From contig JAQFVV010000014.1 in NCBI GenBank assembly GCA_028023455.1, positions 251,336-315,335 on the forward strand: a stretch of DNA of 64,000 nucleotides, in the 5' to 3' direction. Position 1 is the first letter of the stretch, and every line of letters begins with the position of its first letter. Positions 12,801-25,146 of this stretch are shown here, one piece after another. Made by a program: the position numbers and the translations under genes. This DNA is from Epiperipatus broadwayi (Eukaryota > Onychophora > Udeonychophora > Euonychophora > Peripatidae). The notes beneath the pieces are model-generated. The model saw only the letters and a list, made by a program, of their open reading frames with translations. It searched no databases and was not told where the DNA came from.

Positions 12801-15800
12801 TTTAGGTCCTGACTGCAATAAGAATTTGTGAAGACTGGATTTTCCAAACTTCTGCTTTTATACCAGTTATCACATGATCTCTGGATTACCAAATATTCTC
12901 CAACAACCATTGGGGTTTCTTAATTTGTCTGGGAAATATTGGAAGAGGCTGTCATGGTTACTGCCGGGCAAAATGTTAGAGTTAAGATTTTTGAATCAAG
13001 GTGATAAAATTTAGAAACAACTTTCAAAAATGAAGAAAACAAAAAATAATAATAATTTCAATCTTTTTAATCGCTTCATTTTCTATTTCCAAGTTTTAAA
13101 AAATAATTTTTACAAATATTTATTCAAAATAGATAAATAATCTCATAAACTAAAGAGTTCTCAGATATTTATTTCAATTAATTTTAAATTGACCTTTAAA
13201 TAAATAATATTATTCAATAAATATTCTAGTAAACTAAATCAATTATTTATTACATCTAAAGACATAAATGTTCGCACACACGCGCGTATGAAACATAAAA
13301 TGTAAGAATTGTTTGTTTTTTTCCTCATTAAATATTTTATTGTTGTAATGTTTGATTTATAATTCAGATCTTCATTTCTATTTTTTAAATTATTTGTTTT
13401 ATGTGCGTGAACACTTTTAATTTATCCAGTTCGATAACTTTATTCTTTAATAAGAATAATAATAAATATGACCATACGTATTTTCTTTATAAGTCAATTA
13501 AAAAAAATGCTTTGTAAGCCATTCGAAAATGCTATATAAAACTACATATTTCTCATAAACATTAGTATGAGGAACTATTTAAACATGATAATGTTATATT
13601 CTGTGCTATACAACCAATGACAATGATGAATATATTCGCTTAACTATAAAAATTAAATCCAATAAAATTTTTATAGTTTTTTTAAATATAATAGATAATT
13701 TAAAGTGATACTGTAATGTTAAAATTTAAATATATATTGCAATGATACAGGATGTGGGAGAATGGTTCTAGGTTGATAATGCCCCATGAATTGCAGCATC
13801 CAAATTGTAACAGTATGAAAGGAGGATGAAGGATGAGAGAGTAGCCTTTTTAATTTAGTATCCTCACCAATTTTTATTACTCCAAAATTGTATCTGACAT
13901 GATGTACAGAAAGATTCTTTTATTCAAATGCACCATAAGTTTATTACATCCAAATTGTAGCAATATAAAAGGAGGTTTTTAAATTAGACAATAAACAAAT
14001 GAAGAAAGAGAAACTATCATTTCTGTATCAAATTCTAATGATAATTAATATGGAGAATAAGCTAGCAAAATTTTTACAGTAATATCTTGCAGCTAAACAA
14101 GTCAAATTTCTAATAATAATGAATCATAATACATACAAGTTTATAATCTCTGTATACTGTAAATCTAACTTTAGGATTTAACTTTAAGATACCCTAATGA
14201 GACTTGAGATCACTTGTTGAATATAGTATAGAAACAAAGGTAATATTTTATTGAATCTAGACTATATTTGAAAATCAAATAGATATGGAGAATTCATTTA
14301 ATATCTTAATTCTTTAACATTAAAATCCTTCATTGCATTATGATCCAGACTTGAAGATAAGTGATGTAATTTCTAAATAAATAAAAAATTAAATGTAAGT
14401 CAAACTTAAAATAAAACAATTGGGTCATCTTTTCTTTACGATATATTTTAGAGTGGCAATAATAAAATAAAATAACAGAGCAAGAATATCCCTTTCATCA
14501 CATAAGTTTCTCAATTGATTCATAGAACTTATGTTGAGTAATATTTGTTATTGACATATTTTGTTTAAATTGCATTTACATTCAAAATGAAGACTATCTA
14601 TGTCATATGATTAAATAACGCATAATAATAATTCAATTTATTAACACTCAAGTAATTCGAGATCAGAGATTCATTCTTTGGGGAGAATTCATATCAAAAT
14701 AATCAAAAAATTTTTCAAAACTATATTATGGATATGTATTCTTTTGAACTAAATTTCTCTTTTATGAGATACTTAAGTACAAGGTGCATCTTAGAGTAAT
14801 CCCTTTATTTAGGAATATGCTTTTAAATATAGCAAAACACAAATATATCTGTCTGTACAATGATTAATTTTATAAAATCTAGTAGGGATTTTATAATAAA
14901 TATTTAAAATGACTATCTGGGTCTTTAAGGTTATGCATACACACTTACAAAAAAAAGAAATACTATAAAAGCAATTCAAACCTTCAAATATATCATGATT
15001 AACGAATGATCCTAAGTTATATGCAAGTAAAAATGTACACCTTGCTAGTAATAATAATAAAGCCAAAATTTTTAACATTTAAAGCAGTCTTTATTTTTGA
15101 TGCAAATTCCAATAAGATTTCATTTAATGCAAGTGTATAATAAATAAATGCTATATTATAAGTATACATGTATGTGTTATAAATCATGATATAGTTATAA
15201 AAAATATATCAATACCTCTTAATGGACTTCAAGCTTTTCATGGAGATATAGTAAAGAAATAAAATTATATAATAAAAAATGACAAAAGTGTATACACATC
15301 AGCTTCTAACCTGAATTATGATCAACCTCTTATAATTTTCTTATTTTATTAGTGACCAAGACAGTTATTTTGAGAGTCTGTTTTGATCTTGATGCTTGAA
15401 CTTTATTAAGATGGCTGATTAAGTCTTTGGTTGATGAATGTGTGAATCTATAAGAATTCAGTTGGTTTTGAAATATTATTTCTGCAAACATGATGGGATA
15501 GTCTAATTAGATTAATCAAAGTTTTTGGAAATGCTTCTTGAATCCTAGTGTTGATTCCTTTCTCCAGGTAAGGATAATATGATTTTCTTTCACATATGCA
15601 TGCTTGCTAATAATCTTCTGTTTGATGTAAATGGGCAGATAGAAGCAAAGAGGCTGTAAAACCCAGATAGATAGTTTATTTACTTACACATCTCACTATC
15701 CGTCTTCAATTTAAATTGATTTTTCCCCCCAGATGAATAAGGTTTAAGTAATAATAAAACTTTGCTAAACCGTATCTTGAAATAAAGTATTAATGTTATC

Positions 15801-15950
15801 TTCACGATCCTTACATGCTTTTTTTATTACATAAATGATCTCTGTAGCATTTTTAAATTTACAGCTTCTTGAGGAATATTCTGTTCAATTCTTATTGTTA
15901 ATTATTAAATTCTTAATTGTTAAATATTCCTTAAGGAGGAATAAGGGTAA
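9825..15950. other. AT-rich intergenic or intronic stretch
   Basis: No gene recognised on either strand over about 6 kb. Small open frames at minus 10277-10474 and minus 14809-15078 show no domain features. A slightly GC-richer patch at about 12580-12980 has no recognisable content. Confidence 0.55.
13797..13976. repeat. Direct repeat, 28-bp units 150 bp apart
   Basis: CATCCAAATTGTAACAGTAT starts at 13797 and a near-copy starts at 13947; both continue into AAAGGAGG. Function unknown; it may be a remnant of a local duplication. Confidence 0.5.
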
Positions 15951-16020
15951 TTTTTTTGTGGATTTTATCTAATACTCTCATAAGACCTGTGGATAATGGG
16001 GGTTGACCAGATGATCTGGT

Positions 16021-16560
16021 TTATTGTATAGGATATTTATTTGTATTTATTATTGCTCTGTTAGTAAAATTCAGATCAAATGTAACAATTATTACTGAGT
16101 GACCAGAGAAAGATGAGCTTTTAAGAGATATGTTTATTAGGTGATGTAATGAGGATGAATAAAATACCAAGTCAATCAGGGATATAAATCTATCATTATT
16201 AAAGGAAATTGCATTTAGTGGCAAGAATCCCGCTCCACTCATTAATGGGAATGCTAGTATATTTAGCCAGTTATTATTAAATTTCCCATATGACATATCA
16301 AAATCTCGTAATAGAAGGAATGGGTATAGTGAGAATACAAACATGGAATTTATGGCAAAAATAAGTTAATTATTATTGGCCCCAGTGGGTATACAAATAA
16401 AGGCAATATTCAATGTTATTGCTTTATGATATAGAGCACAGATCAGCATGTGTTCATCTATGTATTGTGTTTTGAAAGAATTGAATGGGTTTTTTTTTAT
16501 CAATGATAAATACCACTGCCTACAGATAGCATACTTGAGGATTTAGAAAACATTAAAAAA
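16021..16560 (-). pseudogene. LINE ORF2 APE-like endonuclease, truncated
   Basis: The longest open part (107 residues, 16344-16021) contains RDFDMSYGKFNNNW, equivalent to the GDFN motif of APE-type endonucleases, here with R for G. It continues with PLMSGAGFLP, an SLIDLVFY segment and SGHSVIIVTFD, which corresponds to the terminal S-D-H motif (SGH here). The order and spacing match the C-terminal half of the domain. Upstream codons to about 16560 read as endonuclease N-terminal sequence with stops. The family cleaves target DNA for target-primed reverse transcription. The same domain at 57333-57572 has an intact GGDFNMS motif. Confidence 0.7.
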
Positions 16561-16884
16561 TCTTTACTATTGAGATATGATTCATTGTATATTTTGATTT
16601 TGAGTAAACCTAGTATTTGTAGTTGAATAATGTCATACCATTTGCTCAGTTGATAATTTTTGTCATTTGCATGCTCTAATATTAAAAGTTCATATTCTAA
16701 ATTTCATTATGATATATTTTACTCTTACTTATTTACAGAAAAAATAAATAACTTAATAAATATAACTTATTTTATTAAATAATTAAAATCAAAATTGTAA
16801 TATTATCTGTTATCTGATGAACTTAAACTAATTATAGTTTTTAAAATTTATTTTTGGGATGGTTATATCATGAGCCTTTATTAA

Positions 16885-17470
16885 ATGAGATTCATTTTGA
16901 AATGTACGCTTATCATGGATTGCTTGATGAGACATGATGCACTAATCTCCATTATAGGATCTAAATCTTCCATAGATGAATCAGAATCAGAGTTTCTATT
17001 AGCCAAAGATGTTTTGACTTTTTTCTTGGAGTTATCAATCTTTAATGGTGTGTTTTCTTCACTATTGTCAGCTTCAATCTGATGACATGCTTTCTGCAGG
17101 TGGGTCTACCTGATGTGTATTTGCTCAGAGTATTTGTAGTTTCCTTTAAGGGTATGCCATTGGAAATGGAATCCTTGATTAATAGTGTTGTTTTATTTAT
17201 CATATACTGTTATTGTTATCCGAGTCCATTATTATCAGATTCATGTTGTCTGATATTTTAATTACTATTTGTTGTTGAATTTCTTTTAGTTTGGGGCATT
17301 GGTGCGTGGTAGTGCCTCTCCTATTATAGTGTGCACAGTATAGTTTAGGGCATGCATTAATCAGATGTTCACATTTCGTATAGTGAAAGCACTGGTATTT
17401 TAATTTATATATCAATTTAAACAATGAGGCCTCTTCATGAATAATCTGTGATGGGATTTCATTTGGATTT
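16885..17470 (-). pseudogene. LINE ORF1 with CCHC zinc knuckles
   Basis: The segment at 17424-17200 reads CFHYTKCEHLINACPKLYC and then a second cysteine/histidine cluster ending THQCPKLK. This is the paired zinc-knuckle region of LINE ORF1 nucleic-acid-binding proteins. The frame is open upstream to about 17470 (segment EIPSQIIHEEASLF). Downstream, at 17080-16885, it ends in a Ser/Asp/Lys-rich tail with DSDSSMEDLD. Several histidine and cysteine spacings deviate from CX2CX4HX4C, consistent with decay. ORF1 proteins bind the element's RNA. Confidence 0.65.
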
Positions 17471-18426
17471 ATATTTTTATATAATTATACTTTGAAGTAA
17501 TAACTATTTCCATATATCGGTATTGGAGTATTCTTAAACAATGTTGCTTGGAAATCAATAATTTCTCCAGTTGGCTTCCTTCACTTAATAAAGTCATTAT
17601 TGGTGTAATCTTAATAAATGTTTTTTACTAGTTCATTTATCTTGAAATAGATTTATTGTAAACCAAAGCATCTTTATCTAATGTTTTAAATGATTCATTC
17701 AGTGAGTTATGTTGCTCATTTTTAAACTTGATTATGATATATCTAGGATTCAGGTGATCTGCTCTTCATAGATTCTCAAAAAATTTTGGAACTTATTTCT
17801 TCAAATAACAGATCTTTTGGAATTCTATATAGAGAACAATATTTATCCATTATCACAAGTACTAACAATTGGTTGGTGAAAAACTTAATAACTGCCTTGG
17901 TATTGTCTCATTAAATAATTCTATAATCTTTGAATGCCCGTCTGTTTCTTGAGTTTGAAGTATTCATGCTTCCAGTGCGGATGGGAAAATATATAGTTTT
18001 ATTAGGTCATCAGTGGTGGATAAGTGAAATCTTGATTTTGAATTCTATCTTTATTTTCTAATATTATTCCATTTTTATTATTTTAGTCTAATATCTAACT
18101 TGCTACTCATTTTTTGCATAGTTGCTTTTGCTTATTTTTTACATAGGTGCCCTTGCTTATTATACAAGTGTTCTCTGTGATGGCAGAGATATTGATTTGC
18201 CAAAGAAAGTTAGTTTCAAAAGCTAATAATCCAGATTTTTTAGAATATATTGATTAAGCAACCTTTAAATTATTGCTCGATTTAGTTTTGAAATTTCAAT
18301 TTCAAAATTTTGATTCAAGTTCAAATTGTAGCATGATGTGCATGGAATATCAATTGATTAACACATGCATATCTCAATCATATACATTAAAAGCATAAAG
18401 CTAAACTAATATATAAACATTAAAAG

Positions 18427-20218
18427 CACACTTACTCTGCCAATTGGTTTAACTGTTGGTTTTCAACCTTATTTATAATACATTTATAATCTTATTTAAT
18501 TATAAATATTATGCGAATGAACCGGCACGTTCGAGAAAAGTGGAGAATATTATTGATAACATAGCTGTCAATACTACCCACGATCAGACCGAGTTATGCA
18601 ACGCATAACATGATCACATTTCCAGATCATGGCCCACCTTGACTGCTAGATTCAAACCTCTACTATCTAAACACTATTTGTTTTGGAGTAAACCCTGGGC
18701 ACCAGCTAGTTCAGAACTAAACATGTTTGGACAGTAGGCCCATAATCTAGCACTTGAAAAATCGCTTAACTAGATCGGTCTATTTTTAATTCAATAACAA
18801 AATACGGTTTCACTTAAATAGTGGCAAAAGAATTGATCGACAAAATAAAGTTTTAGTTTAAAGACAATTTATTTTAATTAACATTTATTAAACTAATTTT
18901 GAATATTTTATAAATCTTATTTAACTAATAACACACATTTTAAATTCACACACTATCATATCTTATGAGAAAGCATTAAATAATATTTGAAAATTAAAAT
19001 ACAATGAAATCAATATACTAATGCATGAATGCACACAACATTTTAAACACACATTAATAGTTCGTCTATGTATGCTATAGAGTTCTTAAACTTGATTTTT
19101 GGAGTTTTACAAATGCGATGGCTACTTTAGAAATAAGGACAATGTTATTACCTAGGATTTTGAACATGGATACTTCTTGCTGTTTGCTGCTTCTAATGAA
19201 ATATTTTTAACCAGTTAGATTTGAAGTTTTCTTGTGGAGATTTGATGCTGATTATTCCGAGGCATTTTCTTTAAGACAATTAGATATTGAGCGGCTTCAG
19301 GTTGTTACGCAGGCATCACTTTTATCGGGTAGGTTGGCTGTTTTCATTGGACTTCAGGCTAGAGAAAGGCATATGTTTTCCAAGGTTTTAACACTGCATT
19401 CTTGATTCTGGATACATAATAAACTGACTGATATAACTCAAATGCAACTGAAACTCAACTCAAACTTGACTAACTGTCCGATAAAAAAAATTGACTATTT
19501 ATACATACGACATGTTGTCATTCTGATATCCTCCAGCTATATCTGTTGTCGAAATTCCTTTGATAATCTTTTAATTACGTGTTTTTGGAGATCATTTAAT
19601 TAGTAGCCATGCAAACATATTGTTTTTTATATTTTTAATTAGTAGCCATAGCTGTGTTTTTAAATATATTTTTCCTTTATTTCATTTTAATATTTATTTT
19701 CATGTGTCTTCTTTCAATATGATTTTAACATGCACGCATTTATCATTTCTTTGTTTACTCTCGCATATATATATTTTATCACATGATCACCATCTCTTAT
19801 ACTAGCACATAATTGTTGTAAATAAAGGCAACTACTGTATGGAGAGTTTTGCCTTTGTTTATATATATTTTATTAACAGGCACATTAATTTGTCATTCCC
19901 ATACCTGTATACTTTATTCTAATAAATTCGATATTAGTTTTAAGATTACTTTCTTTTCTTTAACTCGAATGAAAAGAGATTTATATTTTTAAACTTTACA
20001 TTACATTTTAACTAATAATAATAAAAAAAAACCTCTTTACCTTTTTTTATGAAACTTTTAGTTTGTTTCTACAGCAAACCCCTCCTCCCCCCTTTTAATT
20101 AATTAATTGTAACTTTTATTTCAAGAACTCTTAAACTTTTAACTATTTATTTTAACGAATAATTTTATTTTAATAATTTTTAGACAAAATTATTATGTGC
20201 CAACATAATGTTGGTACA
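18427..20218 (-). repeat. Left LTR (3' LTR) of the 18-27 kb element
   Basis: About 1.79 kb. It matches 22568-23885 and 26500-26849 closely, for example both copies of the block containing GAGCGGCTTCAGGTTGTTAC (19290 and 23402). The + strand end is TGTGCCAACATAATGTTGGTACA, an imperfect palindrome. The 19090-19405 part is open in the right copy (95 codons, plus strand) but has stops here, so it is unlikely to be a protein. The exact left boundary is uncertain. Confidence 0.7.
19781..19860. mobile_element. Tips-only derivative of the foldback element
   Basis: This insert in the left LTR contains CACATGATCACCAT followed directly by TACTGTATGGAGAGTTTTGC. In the full element these occur at 355-368 and 963-979. 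The inverted arms have therefore been lost while the ends remain. It sits in the (TA)n tract where the right LTR instead has a 2.6-kb insert. Confidence 0.65.
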
Positions 20219-20240
20219 TTACACCGCCCTCCATTTGAGA
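20219..20240 (-). promoter_or_regulatory. Candidate polypurine tract
   Basis: The minus-strand sequence AAATGGAGGGCGGTG directly precedes the LTR terminus TGTACC. In LTR elements the purine tract next to the 3' LTR primes plus-strand DNA synthesis, so this supports minus-strand sense for the element. Confidence 0.5.
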
Positions 20241-21471
20241 GTAAAATGCGTCATTTTTGACCATTTTATTTCTGACAACTTTAATTCTTAATTCTAAATA
20301 TTTATTAATTTTCTAAGTTTGCTTTTTAATATCTTTTACTTTACATGCTAAGGGTAATCTTCAATTATACTTTACTTCTTTTTATGCTGGCAACATAGTC
20401 CTGGATAGTGACCATGAGGACAGCACTTTTTTGTGATGCAAGGATCTTTGGAGACGAGGTAGATGCAGATTCACTGGCTTATACTGACTTACATGTATGA
20501 AAAATGAAGCTTTGGGTGCCGGTTCTCTTGACTGGACTTTGATAAAGAAAAGGTCACTGCGAAAGACAGGATTCATCAACTATCCATTTCATCTTACGCT
20601 TTGGAAACGAGGTACGAGATATGAGGATTCTCCCCTGAAAAAGTGACTTGTGGCTTATGCTGGCTGTTCCCTGTGCACATTTTAAAAGAAGAATGATCCC
20701 TGATTAGTCCGTTACGAGTGCTAAATTTTATCCAGTTGACAGCTTTCACTTATCCTTATCTAAAACTTATTTCAATACTACCCTCATTCCTTTTAATTTC
20801 AAACCCTTATACATTCCTAATATAACTTAGATTGACTTTATATTTTATTTATTAACCTTACAATATTATTTTTAAATTTATATGAACTCTATTATTTTTT
20901 TAAACCATTATGAACATTATTCTACATATTTATTTAATCTTACAATACTATTCTAACTATCACGGACATTTGTTTACATATTTATTTATATTACAGTATT
21001 ATTTTTAAACCATTACTTTAACTTCTTTTTTTAACGTGCATATATTCAGAAAACTATTTTATTTTAATGCTCTTCATTATTATACAAATACTTATTTGAC
21101 TAACTTGATTTTATTCTACGTATTTCCGTTATCTTATTCATTTATTTAATCTTACAAACTTTACTTTTAAATTATTAATTTGACCCCTTTATTTACTTGA
21201 TTTTATTGATTTTTTTTAAAATTTGAACTGTTTATTTATGATCATTTCTTCTTAATTAATATGTGCGTGACAAAAATAAAATCTTTTATTTTACGAAACC
21301 TCCGTTATTATTATTACTAAACAATTCCTCCCTTTAACTTTATTTTTGATTTTAACTAGCGCCATTCTGATTCAGATTTATTACCTACGTCAAAATAATT
21401 ATTTTACTCATAGTCCATTTTTGGTCCTTATTGTTTCTGTTTGCTTTAATATTCTGCCCGATTACTAACTT
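20241..21471 (-). other. Internal region of the LTR element, decayed
   Basis: No recognisable pol domains. The 65-codon minus frame at 20382-20579 has no motif I can name. The rest is AT-rich with many stops. Confidence 0.45.
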
Positions 21472-22161
21472 TTAAAGTATGTCAGGCAGTTCCTTCTTTC
21501 TTTCTCCTAATTCACTAACATAAATTATACCCCGTATCCTCATGTCTATCCCTCGATTAAAATTTGTTGCTTTATCTCTTTCCCGTTCTGTTCTATTTTC
21601 TGCTTTATAGATTAGAAAACCTTTAAGCTTTGCAGACTTACGTATTTTTTCTAACCGTGAATATGTTTTCCTATTCTTTCTTTTCGTTTTAACCCTACAC
21701 TTATGACGAACCTTTAACTTAACCTTTTTAAATTTTTGTGAAAACTTTTTTATGTTATCTTCTACCTTGAACTTATGTTTCTCTTCTATTTCTTGATCTA
21801 CATTTGTTTCTACTTTATCTGTTGCAACACTATCTGCTTCTAATTCAATTTTCATGTCTTTTATTACCTTAACTTCCTTTTCATCTTCCTGACTTTCTTT
21901 AATTAAATCTAATTCTATGATTTCTTGGTTCTTTTCTACCTTTACTGTTATTTCACATCTTATTTCTCTTACTTCATCTCTGAGTTCCTTAATTTCTCCT
22001 TTGACCTTTTTAATTTCTTCTTTAAGTTCTAGCTGAACTTGTTTAAATTTCTGACATCTTCTTTGAGATCTTGTTGACTTTGCTTGATTTCTTCCCTGAA
22101 TTCTTGCATCATATTCATTATCATCTGTGTCTCAGATATCTCTTCTTTTTATTTCCTCCAT
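21472..22161 (-). pseudogene. gag-like coiled-coil/basic segment
   Basis: A candidate start codon lies at 22161. A Glu/Lys-rich heptad-like stretch follows at about 22060-21900 (for example KKVKGEIKELRDEVREI). An open 127-residue part (21855-21472) begins acidic and becomes very basic (KVKLKVRHKCRVKTKRKNRK). At least one stop or frameshift separates start and body. A coiled-coil N-terminus and basic region in this position fit a retrotransposon gag precursor, and the 31-41 kb element also begins with a coiled coil, but no capsid core or zinc knuckle is visible. Identity as gag is inferred from position. Confidence 0.4.
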
Positions 22162-23886
22162 TTTTGAAACAATATTTTTTTTTATTAAACTAGCACTTAC
22201 GTTAAACTAAATTTAAATACTATTGTTTATTAATTTCTTTTTAAAACAGAACATACGACTAACTCCGCTCCCTTGTCTTTTTCTGTCCTGTTCTTAATGC
22301 TTTAACACAGCCCAAAATATCTAACTGTTTTTAATTTAAAAAAATAATTTATTTTAAATAGCATAAATGTCAAAATCTCTTTTCATTTTAAGAAAAAAAA
22401 AGTTTCGGTTAATTCTTTTTTTTAAAATTGAACCACTTTACAATACGTAATTTAGCTTTCTTAAAAAAAAATTCAAACAAGAAACAAAGTATTTAATTAC
22501 TATTGTTTCTTAGGTCAAGCCCCAATGTTTGGGAGAAGCCATTTACCGGGTTCAATCTGATGCGGCTCACACTTCATCTGTAAATTGGTTTAACTGGGTT
22601 TCAACCTTAATTATTATAACTTTATAATCTCATATTATAAATATTACATGATTGAACCAGTCCCTTAGGCAGAGAAGAACATACTCGGAGAGTATGTATG
22701 TCCAAACAGTAGCTATAAAATATATAACTAGCGTTACATTTCCAGGACATAACTTCTTCTTGACTGTTGAATTCAACATCATGCTCAAAGCACTTTTTTG
22801 TTTTGTATAAACACGGGCGCCAGTTACTTATCCAGAGGATAAATAATGCACTTTAAACACTGGCCACTAATTCAATACCTAAGATACACCTATGACTAGC
22901 TCAGCTACTTGTAATCAATAACAAATTATAGTTTCAATTAGTGGTGAAAAGAATTGACCAACAAATAAAGCTTTAAGTTTAAAGACAATTTATTTTAATT
23001 AACATTTATTAAACTAATTTTGAATATTTTATAAATCTTATTTAACTAATAACACAGGCACATTTTAAATTCACACACTATCATATCTTATGAGAAAGCA
23101 TTAAATAATATTTGAAAATTAAAATACAATGAAATCAATATACACATAACATTTTAAACACACATATTAATAGTTCGTCTATGTATGCTATAGAGTTCTT
23201 AAACTTGATTCTTGGAGCTTTACGAATACAATGGCTACTTTAGAAATAAGGAAAATGTTATTACCTAGGATTTTGAACATGGATACTTTTTGCTGTTTGC
23301 TGCTTCTAATGAAATATTTTGAACTGGTTAGATTTGAAGTTTTCTTGTGGAGATTTGATGCTGATTATTCCGAGGCATTTTCTTTAAGACAATTAGATAT
23401 TGAGCGGCTTCAGGTTGTTACGCAGGCATCACTTTTATTGGGTAGGTTGGCTGTTTTCATCGGACTTCAGGCTAGAGAAAGGCATATGTTTTCCGAGGTT
23501 TTAACACTGCAATCTTGATTGTGGATACATAATAAACTGACTGATATAACTCAAACGCAACTTAAACACAACTCAACTCAAACTCGACTAACTGTCCGAT
23601 AAAAAAAATTGACTATTTATACATACGACATGTTATAATTCTGATATTCTCCAGCTATATCTGTTGTCAAAATTCTTTTGATAATCTTTTAATTATGTGT
23701 TTTTGGAGATCGTTTAATTAGTAGCCACGCAAACGTGTTGTTTTTTATATTTTTAATTAGTAGCCATCGCTGTGTTTTTAAATATATTTTTCCTTTATTT
23801 CATTTTAATATTTATTTTCATGTGTCTTCTTTCAATATGATTTTAACATGCACACATTTATCATTTCTTTGTTTACTCTCATATAT

Positions 23887-23925
23887 ATATTGAAGCAGTC
23901 GGATCTGAGTTCGATCCTAGCTTCA
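23887..23925 (+). repeat. tRNA 3'-half-like fragment
   Basis: GGATCTGAGTTCGATCC forms a 5-bp stem with a 7-base loop, like a tRNA T arm, and resembles a pol III B box (GGTTCGANTCC). GAAGC and GCTTC flank it like an acceptor stem. The first 18 bases (ending TTGAAGCAGTC) recur at 41521. Confidence 0.45.
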
Positions 23926-23956
23926 TGTTATTTACCCTAATACTAACCTTAAATTT

Positions 23957-24184
23957 CCGATGCAATGGGGCTTTATACGTTCAATCCACGCTAATTTCCA
24001 TAATGAATAACTTATTTCAAATGCGTAGCAAAATTAATTAGTTTAGTTTAAAATTGATCAATTCTCTAAATAAATTCATGATAAAATATTCATGAATTTA
24101 TATATATTAAATTGCGTGGATTGTGCGTATATATATTTGTAAATATTAAATATATATAATTGTTTGAAAGTTTCATTGCGTCGG
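23957..24184. repeat. Triple nested hairpin
   Basis: Three concentric inverted pairs: CCGATGCAATG (23957-23967) with CATTGCGTCGG (24174-24184); CGTTCAATCCACGCTAATTT (23979-23998) with its near-complement at 24109-24127; and TAAATTCATG with CATGAATTTA (24071-24100). The arms contain paired compensatory-looking G/A and C/T differences. The region could extrude as a cruciform or fold as RNA. Confidence 0.7.
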
Positions 24185-24233
24185 GAATACTTGTTTTTTT
24201 CACCTTTAAATAATTTGTAAAGTTTAGGTGATG

Positions 24234-24416
24234 AAAAGCTACATTCCTTCGATAAGCCTTAAAATTCTTAAAAACAATAGTAAAGCTTTATGAATTGGAA
24301 AAAGATAAGAATTCATTTTTCTAATTAAATCATTTTCAGATTTTAAGAATTCATTTTCAATTAGAGAAGGAATTCAAGCTAATTAGTTTGAAAGCCTTAT
24401 CGAGGGAATGTATTTG
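24234..24416. repeat. Second large hairpin
   Basis: TACATTCCTTCGATAAGCCTT (about 24240-24260) pairs with the complement of AAAGCCTTATCGAGGGAATG (24391-24410). Inside, AAGAATTCATTTT occurs twice, at about 24308 and 24345, as a direct repeat. It lies about 70 bp upstream of the TATA box. Confidence 0.65.
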
Positions 24417-24484
24417 AAAACAACTAATTATAAAAAAACACATTGATAATAAAATGAGCGCTAGCCGGAGGCATCAGTGAACAG

Positions 24485-24493
24485 TATATATAG
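24485..24493 (+). promoter_or_regulatory. TATA box candidate
   Basis: TATATATAG followed about 25-30 bp later by a pyrimidine-containing start-like GTCTTTGTTG, in a locally GC-richer context. AT-rich DNA gives TATA matches often; position beside the hairpins and base-composition change are the only support. Confidence 0.35.
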
Positions 24494-25026
24494 CCCTGAA
24501 AAGTCAGGAAAAAGGCTAGTCTTTGTTGTAATGTAGTACAGTGAACTCTGTGCATGTTAAATTGTATTCATCATGATAGAGGGCTAGAACATCAGGAATC
24601 TGGCTACGGTTCCATGAAATCCCTAGAAATCTTCAATAGTGCTGCTGAATCTTTCCGGACTGATCAGACTGCTAACATCATGAAAAGCTACTAAAAATGC
24701 TGTTCCAATAATCAACCAAATGGTGCCTACGTTTCACCGACTTGGATGTGTAACTTAAGAACCTAGCACGGAAGGGTAATATATTTCTCATGAACTCTAA
24801 ACTCTCTGGCCAGTTCGAACTTTATTTTACACTCCTTTTTAAGAGCTCTTTATTCTCTAATGTAAAAATCTTTCTAACACCTTTTATTTACGCTATTGTA
24901 AATCTATATCTTAATTCTTTAATCTCTAGTCTTTAAACTTTTCTCTTCTTACTTGGCAGTTCAGTTAATATATATATTTGGGTGCTTTATTAATGTTCGT
25001 TTATTTAAAATTATATGCCAATAATC

Positions 25027-25146
25027 TCTCGACTCGATGAGCTCCTTTGTTCTATTTGCCTCACGCAAATAATATATTAATTTTAAATAGTAATTCTCGC
25101 CCGTTAGAACTAAATTTATAAGTTCTATCAATCATCGAGTCGACAG
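25027..25146. repeat. Inverted repeat with CTCGACTCGATGA arms
   Basis: TCTCGACTCGATGA (25027-25040) is matched by TCATCGAGTCGACAG (25132-25146). A smaller hairpin (TAGAACT/AGTTCTA) lies between, near 25105-25128. Confidence 0.6.

Larger units (their letters stand above)
15960..18300 (-). mobile_element. L1/Tx1-like LINE, head portion only
   Basis: On the minus strand ORF1 (zinc knuckles, 17.4-16.9 kb) is followed by the start of ORF2 (APE-type endonuclease, 16.8-16.0 kb). The same endonuclease appears at 57.3 kb, in the copy that continues into RT and a C-terminal zinc finger. The copy here ends near 15960 without any RT, which is the reverse of ordinary 5' truncation. Both ORFs carry stops and frameshifts. 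Its 5' end lies close to the LTR element starting near 18427. Confidence 0.7.

Noticed and set aside
16885-17082. 65-codon + strand frame
   Set aside because: Shadow of LINE ORF1 on the minus strand.
23231-23518. 95-codon + strand frame beginning MATLEIRKM
   Set aside because: Lies inside an LTR; the other LTR copy (19114-19405) has in-frame stops, so it is not under coding constraint.
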